Source of the DNA: Albidovulum aestuarii
GTDB lineage: Bacteria > Pseudomonadota > Alphaproteobacteria > Rhodobacterales > Rhodobacteraceae
Assembly (NCBI RefSeq): GCF_029961185.1
Contig: NZ_JASBQQ010000003.1
Span: 62,001 to 126,000, forward strand
Direction: 5' to 3'
Length of the DNA stretch: 64,000 bases
Shown: positions 1 to 10,042 of the stretch, piece after piece
How positions within the stretch are numbered: position 1 is the stretch's first letter
Layout: every line of letters starts with the position of its first letter
Notes under the pieces: model-generated
Databases searched by the model: none
The model's input: the letters and a program-made list of their open reading frames with translations, nothing else
What the model was told of the DNA's origin: nothing
Position numbers and translations under genes: made by a program

Positions 1-923
1 ATATCCGCGGCGAAATCGGCAGTGTCGTTCAGGGCCAGAGACCGCTGATCGACATGCTGCTTGTTTCGGTCTTCGCCCGCGGCCACTGCCTACTGGAAGG
101 ACCGCCGGGGACCGCGAAGACGCTTCTGGCGCGGTGCCTTGCACAGGTTGTTGACCTCGATTTCGGGCGCGTTCAGTTCACGCCCGACCTGATGCCCGGT
201 GATGTATTGGGGGTGAACCTCTTCAATTTCGAAACCAATGAGTTTCGCCTGACCAGGGGCCCGGTCTTTACCGACATCCTCTTGGCCGACGAAATCAACC
301 GCGCGCCGCCGAAAACGCAGGCGGCACTCCTGCAGGCGATGAACGAACGCGAGGTGACGATCGACGGCACGACCCATGCTCTCGGCACAGACTTCTTCGT
401 GATCGCCACGCAGAACCCGATCGAACAGCATGGCACCTATCCGCTGCCCGAGGCGCAGCTCGACCGGTTCCTCTTCAAGCTCTTGGTGGATTTCCCCGAC
501 CGGCAGGCCGAGATCGACATCCTGAAGCGCAGCGCAGGCCTGCCGCTGGATGCCGACAGCGGGCGTAAGGAACTGCGCAAGGTGATGACGCGCGCGACGT
601 TGCGGGCGGGCCATGCGCTGGTCGATTCGATCCGCCTCGACGAAACCATCCTGAGCTATATCGTCGATCTCGTCCGCGCGACGCGGCAGGATGGTGAGAT
701 TCAGCACGGCGCCTCCACACGGGCGGCCAACGCGATTGCCGGGGCGGTGCGGGCAAAAGCCGCGCTTGATGGGCGGGATTATGCGATTCCGGACGATGTG
801 CAGGCACTGCTGATCCCGGCGCTGCGACACCGACTGGTGCTTGGCCCAACGGCGGAGATCGAGGGCCGAACCACGGACGACGTGCTGACCACGATCCTCA
901 GCCGCACCGACGCGCCGCGCTAG
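1..923 (+). CDS. MoxR-family AAA+ ATPase (5' end cut by window)
   Basis: The reading frame is already open at base 3, before the first ATG at 54, so the gene starts left of the window; 306 residues are visible. Walker A is GPPGTAKT. Walker B and the loop after it read LLADEINRAPPKTQ, and the sensor region has ATQNPIEQHGTYPLPEAQLD, all standard for MoxR ATPases. MoxR proteins act as chaperone-like ATPases, usually beside a DUF58 protein. Only one base separates its TAG from the ATG of the DUF58 gene, so it heads an operon with DUF58, a SpoIIM-like and an RDD protein. The family is certain; the client is unknown. Confidence 0.93.
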   Translation, partial: IRGEIGSVVQGQRPLIDMLLVSVFARGHCLLEGPPGTAKTLLARCLAQVVDLDFGRVQFTPDLMPGDVLGVNLFNFETNEFRLTRGPVFTDILLADEINRAPPKTQAALLQAMNEREVTIDGTTHALGTDFFVIATQNPIEQHGTYPLPEAQLDRFLFKLLVDFPDRQAEIDILKRSAGLPLDADSGRKELRKVMTRATLRAGHALVDSIRLDETILSYIVDLVRATRQDGEIQHGASTRAANAIAGAVRAKAALDGRDYAIPDDVQALLIPALRHRLVLGPTAEIEGRTTDDVLTTILSRTDAPR

Positions 924-924
924 G

Positions 925-2241
925 ATGCGACCATCCCGCCGCCTTGTCGCGCTGGTCCTGATGCTGGCCGCGCTGACGGTCCTGATCGGGCTTGTCCGTC
1001 AGGATGGCGGCATCGCTGCGTCCATCCTCTGGGGCGCGGCGGTCCTTCTGGCGCTTGCGGATCTGGCCTTGTCGCCATCCGCAAAGGGTTTTGCTGTCGT
1101 GGCCGATCTGGCGGAAACCGGGTTTGTCGGCAAGACGGCTGCTCTCTCGCTCGATATCGCCTCCCGGCGGGGGGCCTTGCCGCGACGTTTCGATTTGCGG
1201 CTGACGCATGACCCCGGCATATCGACCGGGGGGGCGGCAATCGCGGTCGAGCCGGAAACCGGCAGCCGGAATGTAACCTTGACGGTTCGTCTCGATCTCG
1301 TGGAACGGGGCGAGGCGGCGCTTCAGCGGCTTTCGATGCGCTTTGGGTCCCGCCTTGGGCTTTTCGACATCCTGCCGCGCTGGCCGTTGTCGCTGAAAAT
1401 CGACGTCATCCCCGATGTTGCCCCGGTACATAACGGCGAGATCCAGACCCGGATGTTGCCGCTGCTGGATGGCTTGAAGGACATGAATCTTCGCGGCGAA
1501 GGGTCCGAGTTTCACCAGTTGCGGGATTTCCAGCAAGGCATGGACCCGCGCAATATCGACTGGAAACGCTCGGCGCGGCTGCGCGGCCTCGTCGCGCGTG
1601 AAACGCGGGCTGAACGCAATCATCAGATCGTCATCGGGCTCGACTGCGGCCATCTGATGGGCGAACGGATTGGCAAGATTTCCAAGCTCGACCATGCGAT
1701 CAATGCTGCGCTGGCGCTGACCTGGGCGGGCGGGCTTGGCGGCGACAATGTCGGCTTCTTCAGCTTCGCCAGCCGTCCGCAGAGCTTCCTTCCGCCCCGG
1801 CCCGGACGCCGCGCCTTCGGCCAGATCCAGAAGCACAGCGCCGCCCTTAGACAGGAAAGCGCCGAAACCAACCACACGCTGGGCCTGACGCAGCTGAACA
1901 GCCATCTTGACCGCCGCTCGCTCGTCGTCATCTTTTCCGATTTCGTCGACAGCGTGACAGCGGAACTTCTGGTCGAGAACCTCGCGGTCATGACGCGTCA
2001 TCATCTGATCCACTATGTCGCGCTTCAGGACCCCGAGCTTGAGGCCTTCGCCCATCCCGATGATGTAGCGATGACCGCCGTGGCCAATGCGATTTCGGCC
2101 CGGCAGATGCTGTTCGAACGTCGCCACGTTCTCGACCGGCTGCGACGCCTTGGGGTCCTGTGTCTTGACACGACGCCCGACAAGCTGACCGCCGGTCTGA
2201 TCTCGCGCTACATCGACATCAAATCGCAGGAGCTCATATGA
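925..2241 (+). CDS. DUF58 domain-containing protein
   Basis: 438 residues. The N-terminus (about residues 8-52) is hydrophobic and likely forms two membrane segments. The central region holds the DUF58 signature FHQLRDFQQGMDPRNIDWK, followed by a von Willebrand A-like stretch (VIGLDCGHLMG) that may bind metal. DUF58 proteins are usually encoded directly after MoxR ATPases, as here, and are thought to be their partners at the membrane. The start lies one base after the moxR stop and the end overlaps the next gene by four bases, so translation is probably coupled. The molecular function is not established for the family. Confidence 0.9.
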   Translation: MRPSRRLVALVLMLAALTVLIGLVRQDGGIAASILWGAAVLLALADLALSPSAKGFAVVADLAETGFVGKTAALSLDIASRRGALPRRFDLRLTHDPGISTGGAAIAVEPETGSRNVTLTVRLDLVERGEAALQRLSMRFGSRLGLFDILPRWPLSLKIDVIPDVAPVHNGEIQTRMLPLLDGLKDMNLRGEGSEFHQLRDFQQGMDPRNIDWKRSARLRGLVARETRAERNHQIVIGLDCGHLMGERIGKISKLDHAINAALALTWAGGLGGDNVGFFSFASRPQSFLPPRPGRRAFGQIQKHSAALRQESAETNHTLGLTQLNSHLDRRSLVVIFSDFVDSVTAELLVENLAVMTRHHLIHYVALQDPELEAFAHPDDVAMTAVANAISARQMLFERRHVLDRLRRLGVLCLDTTPDKLTAGLISRYIDIKSQELI

Positions 2242-3290
2242 CGGGCAGGGGTGCAGATCAGGTTGACCTCATCCGGTCGTCCCGCTTCCGCGCCGAGCGC
2301 GAGGCGGGTTGGGTCGAACTTGACCGGCTGATCACCCGCACCGAAAAGTCGGGCATTGTGGCGTTGAGTTACGAGGAGGCGCAGAGCCTCGCCAGCCTTT
2401 ACCGGCAGGCGATGAATTCGCTCAGCGTTGCGCGGTCGATCTCGATGGACAAGGCGCTTCTGTCCTATCTCGAAGCGCTTTGCGCACGCGCCTATCTGGT
2501 CGTCTACGCACCGCAGGAAAGCATCCGGGGTGCGGTGGCCCGGCTGTTTTCCAGAGGTATTCCGCGCGCCGTTCGGCGTTCGGCCCTGCCGCTCGTCGTG
2601 GGTTTCATCGCGATGTTCCTCGGCGCGGTTGTTGGCTACCTTCTCTATTTTCAGGACCCGGGCTGGTTCTTTACCTTCGTTCCCCCGGGAATGTCCGATG
2701 GCAGGGTGCCGGGCGCGTCCGTCAGCTATCTGCGGGAAACGCTCTATGAAACCGGCGGCCGGGACGGCGAAACACTCGGCGTGTTCGCCTCTTTCCTGTT
2801 CTCGCACAATACCGGCATCGCGATCTTCATCTTCGCGCTCGGGGTCTTTGCGACGCTGCCGAGTTTTGTGCTGACCTTCTACAATGGCCTTCTTCTTGGG
2901 TCGTTCTTCGCGATGTTCGCCGAGGCCGGACTCGCGCTTGACCTCTTCGCGTGGCTGTCGATCCATGGCGTGACTGAATTGTCGGCGATCTGTGTCGCCT
3001 GCGCGGGCGGTGCGCAGCTTGGACTGGCCGTGCTCTTGCCGGGCAACCGGACGCGCCGCGCCGCTTTGCGCGAGGCGGGGCGCGACGCGGTGAAGCTGAT
3101 CATTCTGGCCGGCCTCATGCTGATCGTTGCGGCCATCGTCGAAGGCTTCCTGCGCCAGCTCGTTCAGGGCATCGGCCCGCGCCTGCTGATCGGCTGGGGG
3201 CTCGGTCTGGTCTGGCTGGCGTGGCTGACCCTGGCCGGGCGCGATCCCGCCCCGGCACCGACGCCCGAACCGGAAACGGACCTTCCATGA
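2238..3290 (+). CDS. Stage II sporulation protein M-like (SpoIIM/DUF95) membrane protein
   Basis: 350 residues. A soluble N-terminal helical part of about 100 residues is followed by several hydrophobic segments: one near 118-138, a group at about 190-260, and two near the C-terminus around 285-330. This is the arrangement of SpoIIM/DUF95 proteins. Such proteins occur widely in non-sporulating bacteria beside MoxR/DUF58, so the name does not imply sporulation. The ATG overlaps the end of the DUF58 gene by four bases, and its own stop overlaps the RDD start (ATGA). The role is inferred to be envelope-related. Confidence 0.85.
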   Translation: MTGRGADQVDLIRSSRFRAEREAGWVELDRLITRTEKSGIVALSYEEAQSLASLYRQAMNSLSVARSISMDKALLSYLEALCARAYLVVYAPQESIRGAVARLFSRGIPRAVRRSALPLVVGFIAMFLGAVVGYLLYFQDPGWFFTFVPPGMSDGRVPGASVSYLRETLYETGGRDGETLGVFASFLFSHNTGIAIFIFALGVFATLPSFVLTFYNGLLLGSFFAMFAEAGLALDLFAWLSIHGVTELSAICVACAGGAQLGLAVLLPGNRTRRAALREAGRDAVKLIILAGLMLIVAAIVEGFLRQLVQGIGPRLLIGWGLGLVWLAWLTLAGRDPAPAPTPEPETDLP

Positions 3291-4168
3291 AAGACAGGAC
3301 CGCCAATATCCTGCCGCCGGAAGGCGTGCCGATCGCCTTCCTCATCTCGACCGGCGGTGCGCGGTTCGGTGCGCAATTGCTGGATATCGTGATCACCTTC
3401 GGCGGATTGCTTGCGCTTTTCTTCGCGCTCATCTGGGCGGGCGTCTTTGACTGGTCGATCATCGCCACCCTGTTCCTGCTGACCATCTTCTTCATCCGGA
3501 TACCCTATTACATCTTCTCGGAACTCGTCTGGAACGGCCGGACGCTCGGAAAGCGCATCGTTGGGATACGGGTCATCAGCAGCGATGGCGGGCGGCTGAC
3601 CCCGCATCAGATCGTTGCCCGCAACCTGATGAAAGAGGTCGAGGTCTTCATGCCCCTGACCACGCTGATGTCCGGGACGATCGAAGATGACTGGGTCGGG
3701 CTTGCGATGTTCGTCTGGGTCATGCTGGTCCTCGCTGTGCCGGTGTTCAACAAGCGCCGGCAGCGCCTTGGCGACATGATCGCGGGCACGCTGGTCGTCG
3801 ATCAGCCGCGTTCGGTTCTGATGCCCGATCTTGCGGTTCAGACCCGTATGAGAGAAACAGGTTTTATCCTCGATACCGCGCAGCTGGAAATTTACGGCCG
3901 TTTCGAGCTGCAGGTTCTGGAAGAGATGCTGCGCGAGAAGCCGCGTACGGTCGAAGCACGGGAACGCGTCGCGGAAGTCGCACGCACGATCCGGCGCAAG
4001 ATCGGTTTCGACGAGGCGGTCGCAAGCCACGACGATTGGGAGTTCCTATCGGACTTCTATCGCCAGCAGCGTCAGTATCTGGAAAGTCGGCAACTCTTCG
4101 GGGATGCGCGCGAAGACAAGTTCCACGACAAGGCAAATGTAGCGGGGGCCGCAAAGCCGTCCCGGTAG
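3287..4168 (+). CDS. RDD family membrane protein
   Basis: 293 residues from the ATG at 3287, which overlaps the SpoIIM-like stop as ATGA; this coupling favours it over the in-frame ATG 66 bases upstream. The first half has the RDD arrangement of hydrophobic segments (about 30-55, 60-80 and 125-150) with RFGAQLLD near the first and the motif WNGRTLGKRIVGIRV. The C-terminal ~120 residues are charged, soluble and helix-prone. RDD proteins are proposed transporters or channel-like proteins. This is the last gene of the MoxR operon; the next gene is convergent. Confidence 0.87.
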   Translation: MKDRTANILPPEGVPIAFLISTGGARFGAQLLDIVITFGGLLALFFALIWAGVFDWSIIATLFLLTIFFIRIPYYIFSELVWNGRTLGKRIVGIRVISSDGGRLTPHQIVARNLMKEVEVFMPLTTLMSGTIEDDWVGLAMFVWVMLVLAVPVFNKRRQRLGDMIAGTLVVDQPRSVLMPDLAVQTRMRETGFILDTAQLEIYGRFELQVLEEMLREKPRTVEARERVAEVARTIRRKIGFDEAVASHDDWEFLSDFYRQQRQYLESRQLFGDAREDKFHDKANVAGAAKPSR

Positions 4169-4183
4169 TTCGCCTTGACCTGC

Positions 4184-4945
4184 CTAGCTGCGCAACCGCC
4201 ACCCGGTGCGGAAGATGAACCACACGGCCCCGAGCCCGAGGCAGAGGAAGATCGCAACCGCTATCAGCGAGGCCGCGACCGGTACGTCGGCCTGCCCGAA
4301 GAACGACCAGCGGAACCCCGAGACGAGGTAGAGCACAGGGTTCAGCTTCGCGACGCCCTCCCAGAAGGGCGGCAGCATGGAGGCCGAGTAGAACGCCCCG
4401 CCGAGGAAGACCAAAGGCGTGATCACCATCAGCGGTATGAACTGCAATTGCTGCCAGTCCTTCGCCCAGATGCCAATGAGGAACCCGAAGAGCGAGAAGC
4501 TGAAGGCGGTCAGGACCAGGAACCCTAGGGCCCAGAATGGGTGCAGCATCGGCAGATCTACGAAGAAGAGGGCCGTCAGGTAAATGACCGCAGCGATGAT
4601 GGTTGATTTCAGGGCAGCGGCCCCGACATAGCCCAGCACGATCTCGATAAAGGATACCGGTGCAGCGAGGATTTCGTACATGGTGCCGATAAACTTCGGA
4701 AAGAAGATACCGGACGAGGCATTGGAGATCGACTGCTGCAATACCGTCAGCATGATCAGCCCCGGCACGATGAAAGCGCCGTAGCTGATCCCCTCGACCG
4801 ACTGGATGCGGCCGCCGATCGCCGCGCCGAAGACGACGAAGTAGAGCACGGTCGACACGACCGGCGAGGCCAGAGATTCCCAGGGCGTGCGCCAGAACCG
4901 CGCCATTTCATGGTTGAAGATCGTGCGTACGGCCTGCCAATTCAT
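4184..4945 (-). CDS. ABC-2 type transporter permease
   Basis: 253 residues with six predicted membrane spans, the size and hydrophobic pattern of the YadH/NodJ type of ABC-2 permeases. It overlaps the upstream ATPase gene by four bases (ATGA), so the two form an exporter made of two ATPase and two permease chains. The exported substrate cannot be read from the sequence. Its 3' end lies 15 bases from the convergent RDD gene, with no clear terminator hairpin between them. Confidence 0.92.
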   Translation of the reverse strand: MNWQAVRTIFNHEMARFWRTPWESLASPVVSTVLYFVVFGAAIGGRIQSVEGISYGAFIVPGLIMLTVLQQSISNASSGIFFPKFIGTMYEILAAPVSFIEIVLGYVGAAALKSTIIAAVIYLTALFFVDLPMLHPFWALGFLVLTAFSFSLFGFLIGIWAKDWQQLQFIPLMVITPLVFLGGAFYSASMLPPFWEGVAKLNPVLYLVSGFRWSFFGQADVPVAASLIAVAIFLCLGLGAVWFIFRTGWRLRS

Positions 4946-5871
4946 GCCCGTTCCTCCTCCACCAGCCGCAGGAACACGTCCTCCAGCGAGGATTGCTCGG
5001 TCGAGAGGTCACGCACCGCGACCCCCTCGGCGGCGAACCCGGCCAACAGCCGGGCGATGCCCGACCGGTCGGCGCGGGTGTCGTAGTCGTAACTCACATG
5101 CATCCCGTCCTCCGACAGCGCCACGCCTTCATCGGCCAGTGCGGCGGGCAGGGCGGTGAGCGGTTCGGTAAGCTCGACGGTCAGCCGCTTGTGGCCAAAC
5201 TCATGCATCAGTTCGGTCTTGTCGCGCACCAGCATCAGCCGTCCCTTGTCGATGACGCCAATCCGGTCGGCCATCTCTTCGGCTTCTTCCAGATAATGCG
5301 TGGTCAGGATCACCGTCACGCCTTCCTCGCGCAGTCGCCGGACGACGCCCCACATCTCGCGGCGCAGGTTCACATCGACCCCGGCGGTCGGTTCATCTAG
5401 AAAGAGCACCTTCGGCCCGTGCGACAATGCCTTGGCGATCAGGACCCGCCGCTTCATGCCGCCCGACAGTTCCATCAGCTTGGCGTCCCGCTTGTCGTAA
5501 AGCGCCAGCGACTTCAGCACGCCTTCCAGATAGGCATCGTCCGGCGCCTTGCCGTAAAGGCCGCGGCTGAAGCGGATGGTGTTGATCACCGTCTCGAACA
5601 TCTCGACGGAGATCTCCTGCGGCACGAGCCCGATCAGCGACCGCGCCGCCCTGTAATCGCGCACCACGTCATGGCCGCCTACACGCACCGAGCCGCCCGT
5701 GGGCGTCACGAGGCCGCAGGTGATCGAGATGAACGTGGTCTTGCCCGCGCCATTGGGGCCCAGAAGCGCGAGGATCTCGCCCTGATGGATGTCGAGCGTG
5801 ACATCCGTCAGAGCGACCGTGCCACTGGCATAGGTCTTGGAAAGGTCGCGGACCTCGATGATCGGCTGCAT
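4942..5871 (-). CDS. ABC transporter ATP-binding protein (ABC-2 exporter)
   Basis: 309 residues. Walker A is GPNGAGKTT, the signature is LSGGMKRR, and Walker B with its glutamate is [12 protein letters not shown], followed by the H-loop [10 protein letters not shown]. After the nucleotide-binding domain there is an extra C-terminal domain of about 80 residues, as in YadG- and CcmA-type exporter ATPases. It is the first gene of a two-gene operon with the permease. The family is certain; the cargo is unknown. Confidence 0.94.
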   Translation of the reverse strand: MQPIIEVRDLSKTYASGTVALTDVTLDIHQGEILALLGPNGAGKTTFISITCGLVTPTGGSVRVGGHDVVRDYRAARSLIGLVPQEISVEMFETVINTIRFSRGLYGKAPDDAYLEGVLKSLALYDKRDAKLMELSGGMKRRVLIAKALSHGPKVLFLDEPTAGVDVNLRREMWGVVRRLREEGVTVILTTHYLEEAEEMADRIGVIDKGRLMLVRDKTELMHEFGHKRLTVELTEPLTALPAALADEGVALSEDGMHVSYDYDTRADRSGIARLLAGFAAEGVAVRDLSTEQSSLEDVFLRLVEEERA

Positions 5872-5951
5872 GTGTGCCTCCTGTTCGCGGGCGGGAGGCT
5901 AGTCAGAACCGGCGGCGAAGGGAAGCACCCTCCTGCCGCCTGCCGACAGGA

Positions 5952-6536
5952 TCAGCGCCGCCGGTCGCGCCTTGCGCTCATCGGCTGGAAGGCGACGCCG
6001 ACATGGGCCTCGCAATAGGGTTTGCCGGGCTGCGAGGCGAGGCCGCAGAACCAGAAATCCTCGGTCGCCGGGTCGCCGATCGGCCATTTGCAGGTCCGCT
6101 CGGTCAGTTCCATCAGGCTGATCTTGCGCGCCTTCTTTTCGACCTCGCGGACAGAGGCGAGTGCCTCGGGGCTGATCTCGCCCGCCGAGGGTTGCGGCGG
6201 CAGCGGCTGACCGGCCGGGATGATTGGCTTGCGCGCGGGCGTGGACGACGGGGCGGCCTGGGCCGGTTCGGGACGCGGCGCGGGTTTTGCCTCGGCCTTG
6301 GCAGGCGCTGGCTTCGGCGCGGCAGCGCGCGGTTCGGCCTTGGGTGCGGGGTCTGCCGCCTTGGCCTTTGCCGGTTCCGGCGCTCCACCTGCACGGTTCG
6401 ACAGGCCGAGGCGGTGCACCTTGCCGATCACCGCATTGCGGGTCACGCCGCCCAGTTCCTTGGCGATCTGGCTGGCCGACTGGCCCTCGGTCCACATCTT
6501 CTTCAGGGTCTCGACGCGTTCGTCGGTCCAGGACAT
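5952..6536 (-). CDS. gcrA: GcrA family cell-cycle regulator
   Basis: 194 residues. The N-terminus begins MSWTDERVETLKKMWTEG and continues through TRNAVIGKVHRLGL, the helix-turn-helix of GcrA. GcrA acts with sigma-70 at promoters carrying CcrM-methylated GANTC sites in alphaproteobacteria. A linker rich in Ala and Pro (about residues 55-140) joins it to a conserved C-terminal region with CKWPIGDP and FWFCG, the part that contacts RNA polymerase in Caulobacter. It is a single gene, with 80 bases between its stop and the ABC ATPase start. Confidence 0.95.
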   Translation of the reverse strand: MSWTDERVETLKKMWTEGQSASQIAKELGGVTRNAVIGKVHRLGLSNRAGGAPEPAKAKAADPAPKAEPRAAAPKPAPAKAEAKPAPRPEPAQAAPSSTPARKPIIPAGQPLPPQPSAGEISPEALASVREVEKKARKISLMELTERTCKWPIGDPATEDFWFCGLASQPGKPYCEAHVGVAFQPMSARRDRRR

Positions 6537-6649
6537 ATTCGATCCTCGGCTTGATGACCCCCACTGGCGGCACTGGCCGGGCGGGTCGTGAATGGCAGTT
6601 GTCCCATTTTAGTCGGGACGTGCCGAGATACAAGCGAGGGGCGCGAGAA

Positions 6650-7603
6650 TCAAGCCCGCGCTGTCGTGTCCGGGCTGAAGGTCGCAGGTGGTTGCGGCGC
6701 GCGGTTGACCGAAAGGGAGAAGATGTCCGGGCGGGCGTAGTGGCCCGCGACATCGAATTTCCGCCGGGACGCCTTTGCGGTCGCGACATCTATGTCAACC
6801 GACAAAAGACCCTTTTCAGCATGCATCGGACCCGCAGCAACGCCACCGAACGGCTGGTAGACCACGGCGTCCCCCGGATTGATCCATTCCATCGGATCGG
6901 GAAAGATGGCGTCCCGGTGGGGCAGGGTGTCGGGGATGTCGGACGCCTCAATCGCGGTGGCGCAGCCCAGCACCCAGACACCGCCTTCGCGCGCGATATG
7001 CTGCATCGTCGCAAGCCAGGTCGGCCCGCTGTCCCATGTCGGCGCGACATAGATGTCGATGTTCTGGGCATAAAGCGCGAACCGCGCGAGCGGCATGTAG
7101 TTCTCCCAGCAGATCAGCGTGCCAACCCGGCCAACCGCAGTTTCGACCACACGCAGCCCCTGACCGTCGCCGGTGCCCCAGACCATGCGCTCGGGATTGG
7201 TCGGCATCAGCTTGCGGTGGTTGTTCAGGATCTCGCCATCGGCATCAATGATGGCACAACTGTTGAAAAGCGTGCTGCCGCTGAAGCGCCCGTCGATTTC
7301 CTGATGGCCGACCACTGCCACCATGCCATGTTCCCGCGCAGCCTCGCGGATCGGGCGCAGACCGTCGCGTGACAGGTCGACCGAGTTCGCCTGCGACAGA
7401 CGGAACAGCTCGTCCGTCACGCCCATGCCGCGCCCCGGCAGGAGCCGCCAGACAAAGGTCGGGTAGCCCGGGAACCAGACCTCGGGAAAAACGATCATCT
7501 CGCATCCCTCGCCTGCCGCCTGCGCCATCAGAGCGACGGCGCGTTCTATCGAGCGCTCCAGATCGAGATAGACCGGCGGTTCCTGTACCAGACTGACTTT
7601 CAT
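6650..7603 (-). CDS. Nitrilase (carbon-nitrogen hydrolase superfamily)
   Basis: 317 residues from the ATG at 7603, preceded by a purine-rich AAGGGGAGGGGAAGG; the frame extends upstream but without a plausible start. The catalytic triad is visible: Glu in FPEVWFPGYP, Lys in HRKLMPTNPER, and Cys in LICWENYMPLAR. The length and the CWEN context match true nitrilases, which convert organic nitriles to the acid and ammonia, rather than the shorter omega-amidases. It is transcribed divergently from argD, and the 260-base gap holds repeated TTGGCC motifs. The substrate is not predictable. Confidence 0.9.
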   Translation of the reverse strand: MKVSLVQEPPVYLDLERSIERAVALMAQAAGEGCEMIVFPEVWFPGYPTFVWRLLPGRGMGVTDELFRLSQANSVDLSRDGLRPIREAAREHGMVAVVGHQEIDGRFSGSTLFNSCAIIDADGEILNNHRKLMPTNPERMVWGTGDGQGLRVVETAVGRVGTLICWENYMPLARFALYAQNIDIYVAPTWDSGPTWLATMQHIAREGGVWVLGCATAIEASDIPDTLPHRDAIFPDPMEWINPGDAVVYQPFGGVAAGPMHAEKGLLSVDIDVATAKASRRKFDVAGHYARPDIFSLSVNRAPQPPATFSPDTTARA

Positions 7604-7650
7604 GACCTTCCCCTCCCCTTGGTGTCCGGACCGTAACATAAACCGCGCCG

Positions 7651-7708
7651 ATTGGCCCCCCTTGGCCAAGTTGCAATGGACATCGGCCGGATTCGCGGCT
7701 ATTGGCCA
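7651..7708. promoter_or_regulatory. Repeated TTGGCC motifs between nitrilase and argD
   Basis: In the divergent gap there are ATTGGCC at 7651, the palindrome TTGGCCAA at 7662-7669, TCGGCC at 7683 and ATTGGCC at 7701, about 48 to 160 bases upstream of the nitrilase ATG. The cluster could be an operator region. No regulator gene is adjacent, and TGGCC strings are common in GC-rich DNA, so this is tentative. Confidence 0.3.
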
Positions 7709-7863
7709 CGTCATGACGCACCGGACCCGCCCTTTCGCCCGTCCCCGACGCCGCCGCACCCGCGCCTGACGTCCGTCCCCCCGTGGCCCCGCCACATCCC
7801 CCATATCGTTGACTTGACCCGCGCCCTGAGGCACCCATTGGCCTTCCCTTACGGAGTTCACCC

Positions 7864-9054
7864 ATGATCCCGTCGATCCTGCCCACCTATAACCGCGCTC
7901 CCCTTTCCTTCGTGAAGGGCGAAGGCTCCTGGCTGATCGAGGCCGACGGGTCGCGATATCTCGATCTCGGCGCCGGGATCGCGGTCAATGCGCTCGGCCA
8001 TGCCAATCCCGATCTTGTGGCGGCGCTCACCGAACAGGCGGGCAAGCTCTGGCATGTCTCGAACCTCTACCAGATCCCCGAACAGCAAAAGCTGGCCGAC
8101 CTTCTCGTCGAACATACCTTCGCCGACACCGCCTTTTTCACCAATTCCGGGACCGAGGCGGCCGAGCTCGCGATCAAGATGGCGCGGAAATACTGGTACG
8201 ACAAAGGCACCCCGCGCGAGGAGATCCTGACCTTCGAAGGCGCCTTCCACGGCCGCTCCACTGCCGCTATCGCGGCGGCGGGGTCGGAAAAGATGGTCAA
8301 GGGCTACGGCCCCCTGATGCCGGGCTTCCGGCAACTCCCATGGGGCGACATGGACGCCCTGAAGGCGGCAATCAGCGACAGGACCTGCGCGGTCATGGTC
8401 GAGCCCATTCAGGGCGAGGGCGGCATAAGGCCGATGACGGATGCCGATCTGAAACTTCTGCGCCAGCTTTGCGATGAAACCGGCGCACTCCTGATCTTCG
8501 ACGAGGTGCAATGCGGCGTCGCGCGCACCGGGCGGCTCTTCGCCCATGAATGGGCGGGTGTCACACCGGATATCATGATGGTCGCCAAGGGCATCGGTGG
8601 CGGCTTCCCCTTGGGCGCGGTGCTCGCCACCGAAGACGCCGCCTCGGGCATGGTCGCCGGCACTCATGGTTCGACCTATGGTGGCAACCCCCTGGCCTGC
8701 GCCGTGGGCGCGAAAGTGATGGAGATCGTCACCGACCCCGCCTTCCTCGCCGAGGTCAACCGCAAGGCGGGCCTGCTGCGGCAGAAACTCGAAGGGCTCG
8801 TCTCCGCCCACCCCGAAGTTTTCGAAAGCGTACGCGGGCAGGGGCTGATGCTCGGTCTGAAATGCAAAGCGGCCCCGGCCGATATCGTCAAGGCGGGCTA
8901 TGCACAGCACATCCTGACGGTCCCGGCCGCCGACAACGCGCTGCGCCTCTTGCCTCCCCTCACCATCACCGAAGAAGAGATCGCCGAGGCCATCACCCGT
9001 CTCGACGCTGCGGCCACCGCGATCGAAACGGCCTCTGCTTCTTCACCTGTTTGA
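7864..9054 (+). CDS. argD: Acetylornithine aminotransferase (class III, PLP)
   Basis: 396 residues, the normal size for ArgD. It transfers an amino group from glutamate to N-acetylglutamate semialdehyde in arginine synthesis and often also serves in lysine synthesis. Visible motifs are [13 protein letters not shown], the cofactor Asp in [14 protein letters not shown], and the Schiff-base lysine K242 in [14 protein letters not shown]. argF follows after 61 bases containing a GC-rich hairpin. The pairing with argF supports acetylornithine rather than another substrate. Confidence 0.95.
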   Translation: MIPSILPTYNRAPLSFVKGEGSWLIEADGSRYLDLGAGIAVNALGHANPDLVAALTEQAGKLWHVSNLYQIPEQQKLADLLVEHTFADTAFFTNSGTEAAELAIKMARKYWYDKGTPREEILTFEGAFHGRSTAAIAAAGSEKMVKGYGPLMPGFRQLPWGDMDALKAAISDRTCAVMVEPIQGEGGIRPMTDADLKLLRQLCDETGALLIFDEVQCGVARTGRLFAHEWAGVTPDIMMVAKGIGGGFPLGAVLATEDAASGMVAGTHGSTYGGNPLACAVGAKVMEIVTDPAFLAEVNRKAGLLRQKLEGLVSAHPEVFESVRGQGLMLGLKCKAAPADIVKAGYAQHILTVPAADNALRLLPPLTITEEEIAEAITRLDAAATAIETASASSPV

Positions 9055-9092
9055 AAATATCCCCGGGGGTCCGGGGGCAGGCAGCCCCCGGC
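9041..9092 (+). repeat. Intergenic GC-rich palindromic repeat, copy 1
   Basis: The stem is CCGGGGGC at 9071-9078 and GCCCCCGG at 9084-9091 with a five-base loop, preceded by CCCCGGGGGT. A near-identical element follows valS (copy 2, 21367-21402), including the shared GGGGGTCCGGGGGCAG core and a similar TTCT-rich lead-in. It lies between argD and argF and could act as an mRNA processing or stabilising hairpin. There is no U-tract, so ordinary termination is unlikely. Confidence 0.7.
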
Positions 9093-9115
9093 GCACTCCA
9101 GTAAGGACGACGCCG

Positions 9116-10042
9116 ATGAACCATTTCCTCGATATCCACAAGACAGCGCAATCCGACCTGCGCGCGATGATCGATCAGGCCCGCGCGATGAAAGACGCGC
9201 GGAACAACCGCCCGAAAGGCATGCGCGACGATGAAACCCCGCTTTCGGGGCGGCTTATCGCGCTCATCTTCGAAAAGCCCTCGACCCGGACCCGCGTCTC
9301 CTTCGATGTCGGCGCCCGCCAGATGGGGGCCGAGACGATGGTGCTGTCGGGCAAGGAAATGCAGCTTGGCCATGGCGAAAGCATCGCCGACACCGCTCGT
9401 GTTCTCTCTCGCTTCGTCGACCTGATCATGCTCAGAACCTTTGAGGAGGCAACGCTTTTGGAGATGGCCGAACACGCCACCGTGCCAGTGATCAACGGGC
9501 TGACGGATGCGAGCCATCCCTGCCAGATCATGGCCGATATCGTCACTTACGAGGAGCATCGGGGGCCGATCAAGGGACGCAAGTTCGTCTGGTCGGGCGA
9601 TGGCAACAATGTCTGCTCAAGCTGGCTGCATGCCGCGGGCCAGTTCGGCTTCGACCTGACCTTCACCGGCCCCGAAACGCTCGACCCCGATCCCCGCGCC
9701 GTGGCCTTCGCCCGCGACCGCGGCTCGAAGGTGGAGATCGTGCGCGACCCGCTGGAGGCGGCGAAGGGTGCCGACGCCATCGTCACCGATACCTGGGTCT
9801 CGATGCACGATCCCGAAAGCGCGCGTGAACGGCGCCACAACCAGCTTCGTCCGTATCAGGTCAACGCCGACATGATGGGACAGGCCAAACCGGATTCGCT
9901 TTTCATGCACTGCCTGCCCGCGCACCGGAATGAGGAGGCAACGAACGAGGTCATGGACGGCCCCCATTCGGTGATCTTCGACGAAAGCGAGAACCGCCTG
10001 CACGCGCAAAAAGCGATCCTGCGCTACTGTCTGGGGGTCTAA
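9116..10042 (+). CDS. argF: Ornithine carbamoyltransferase
   Basis: 308 residues, the standard length. It makes citrulline from ornithine and carbamoyl phosphate in the cytoplasm. The carbamoyl-phosphate site STRTR starts at residue 56; other motifs are HPCQIMAD, and HCLPAHR from residue 265, which carries the ornithine-site cysteine. The ATG follows AGTAAGGACGACGCCG, which supplies a weak Shine-Dalgarno. It is probably co-transcribed with argD. Downstream, base composition changes abruptly at the sugar-gene insert. Confidence 0.96.
   Translation: MNHFLDIHKTAQSDLRAMIDQARAMKDARNNRPKGMRDDETPLSGRLIALIFEKPSTRTRVSFDVGARQMGAETMVLSGKEMQLGHGESIADTARVLSRFVDLIMLRTFEEATLLEMAEHATVPVINGLTDASHPCQIMADIVTYEEHRGPIKGRKFVWSGDGNNVCSSWLHAAGQFGFDLTFTGPETLDPDPRAVAFARDRGSKVEIVRDPLEAAKGADAIVTDTWVSMHDPESARERRHNQLRPYQVNADMMGQAKPDSLFMHCLPAHRNEEATNEVMDGPHSVIFDESENRLHAQKAILRYCLGV

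Noticed and set aside
90-830. Long open frame antisense to the MoxR gene
   Set aside because: It mirrors the codon periodicity of a GC-rich gene and has no protein-like motifs; MoxR motifs are on the plus strand.
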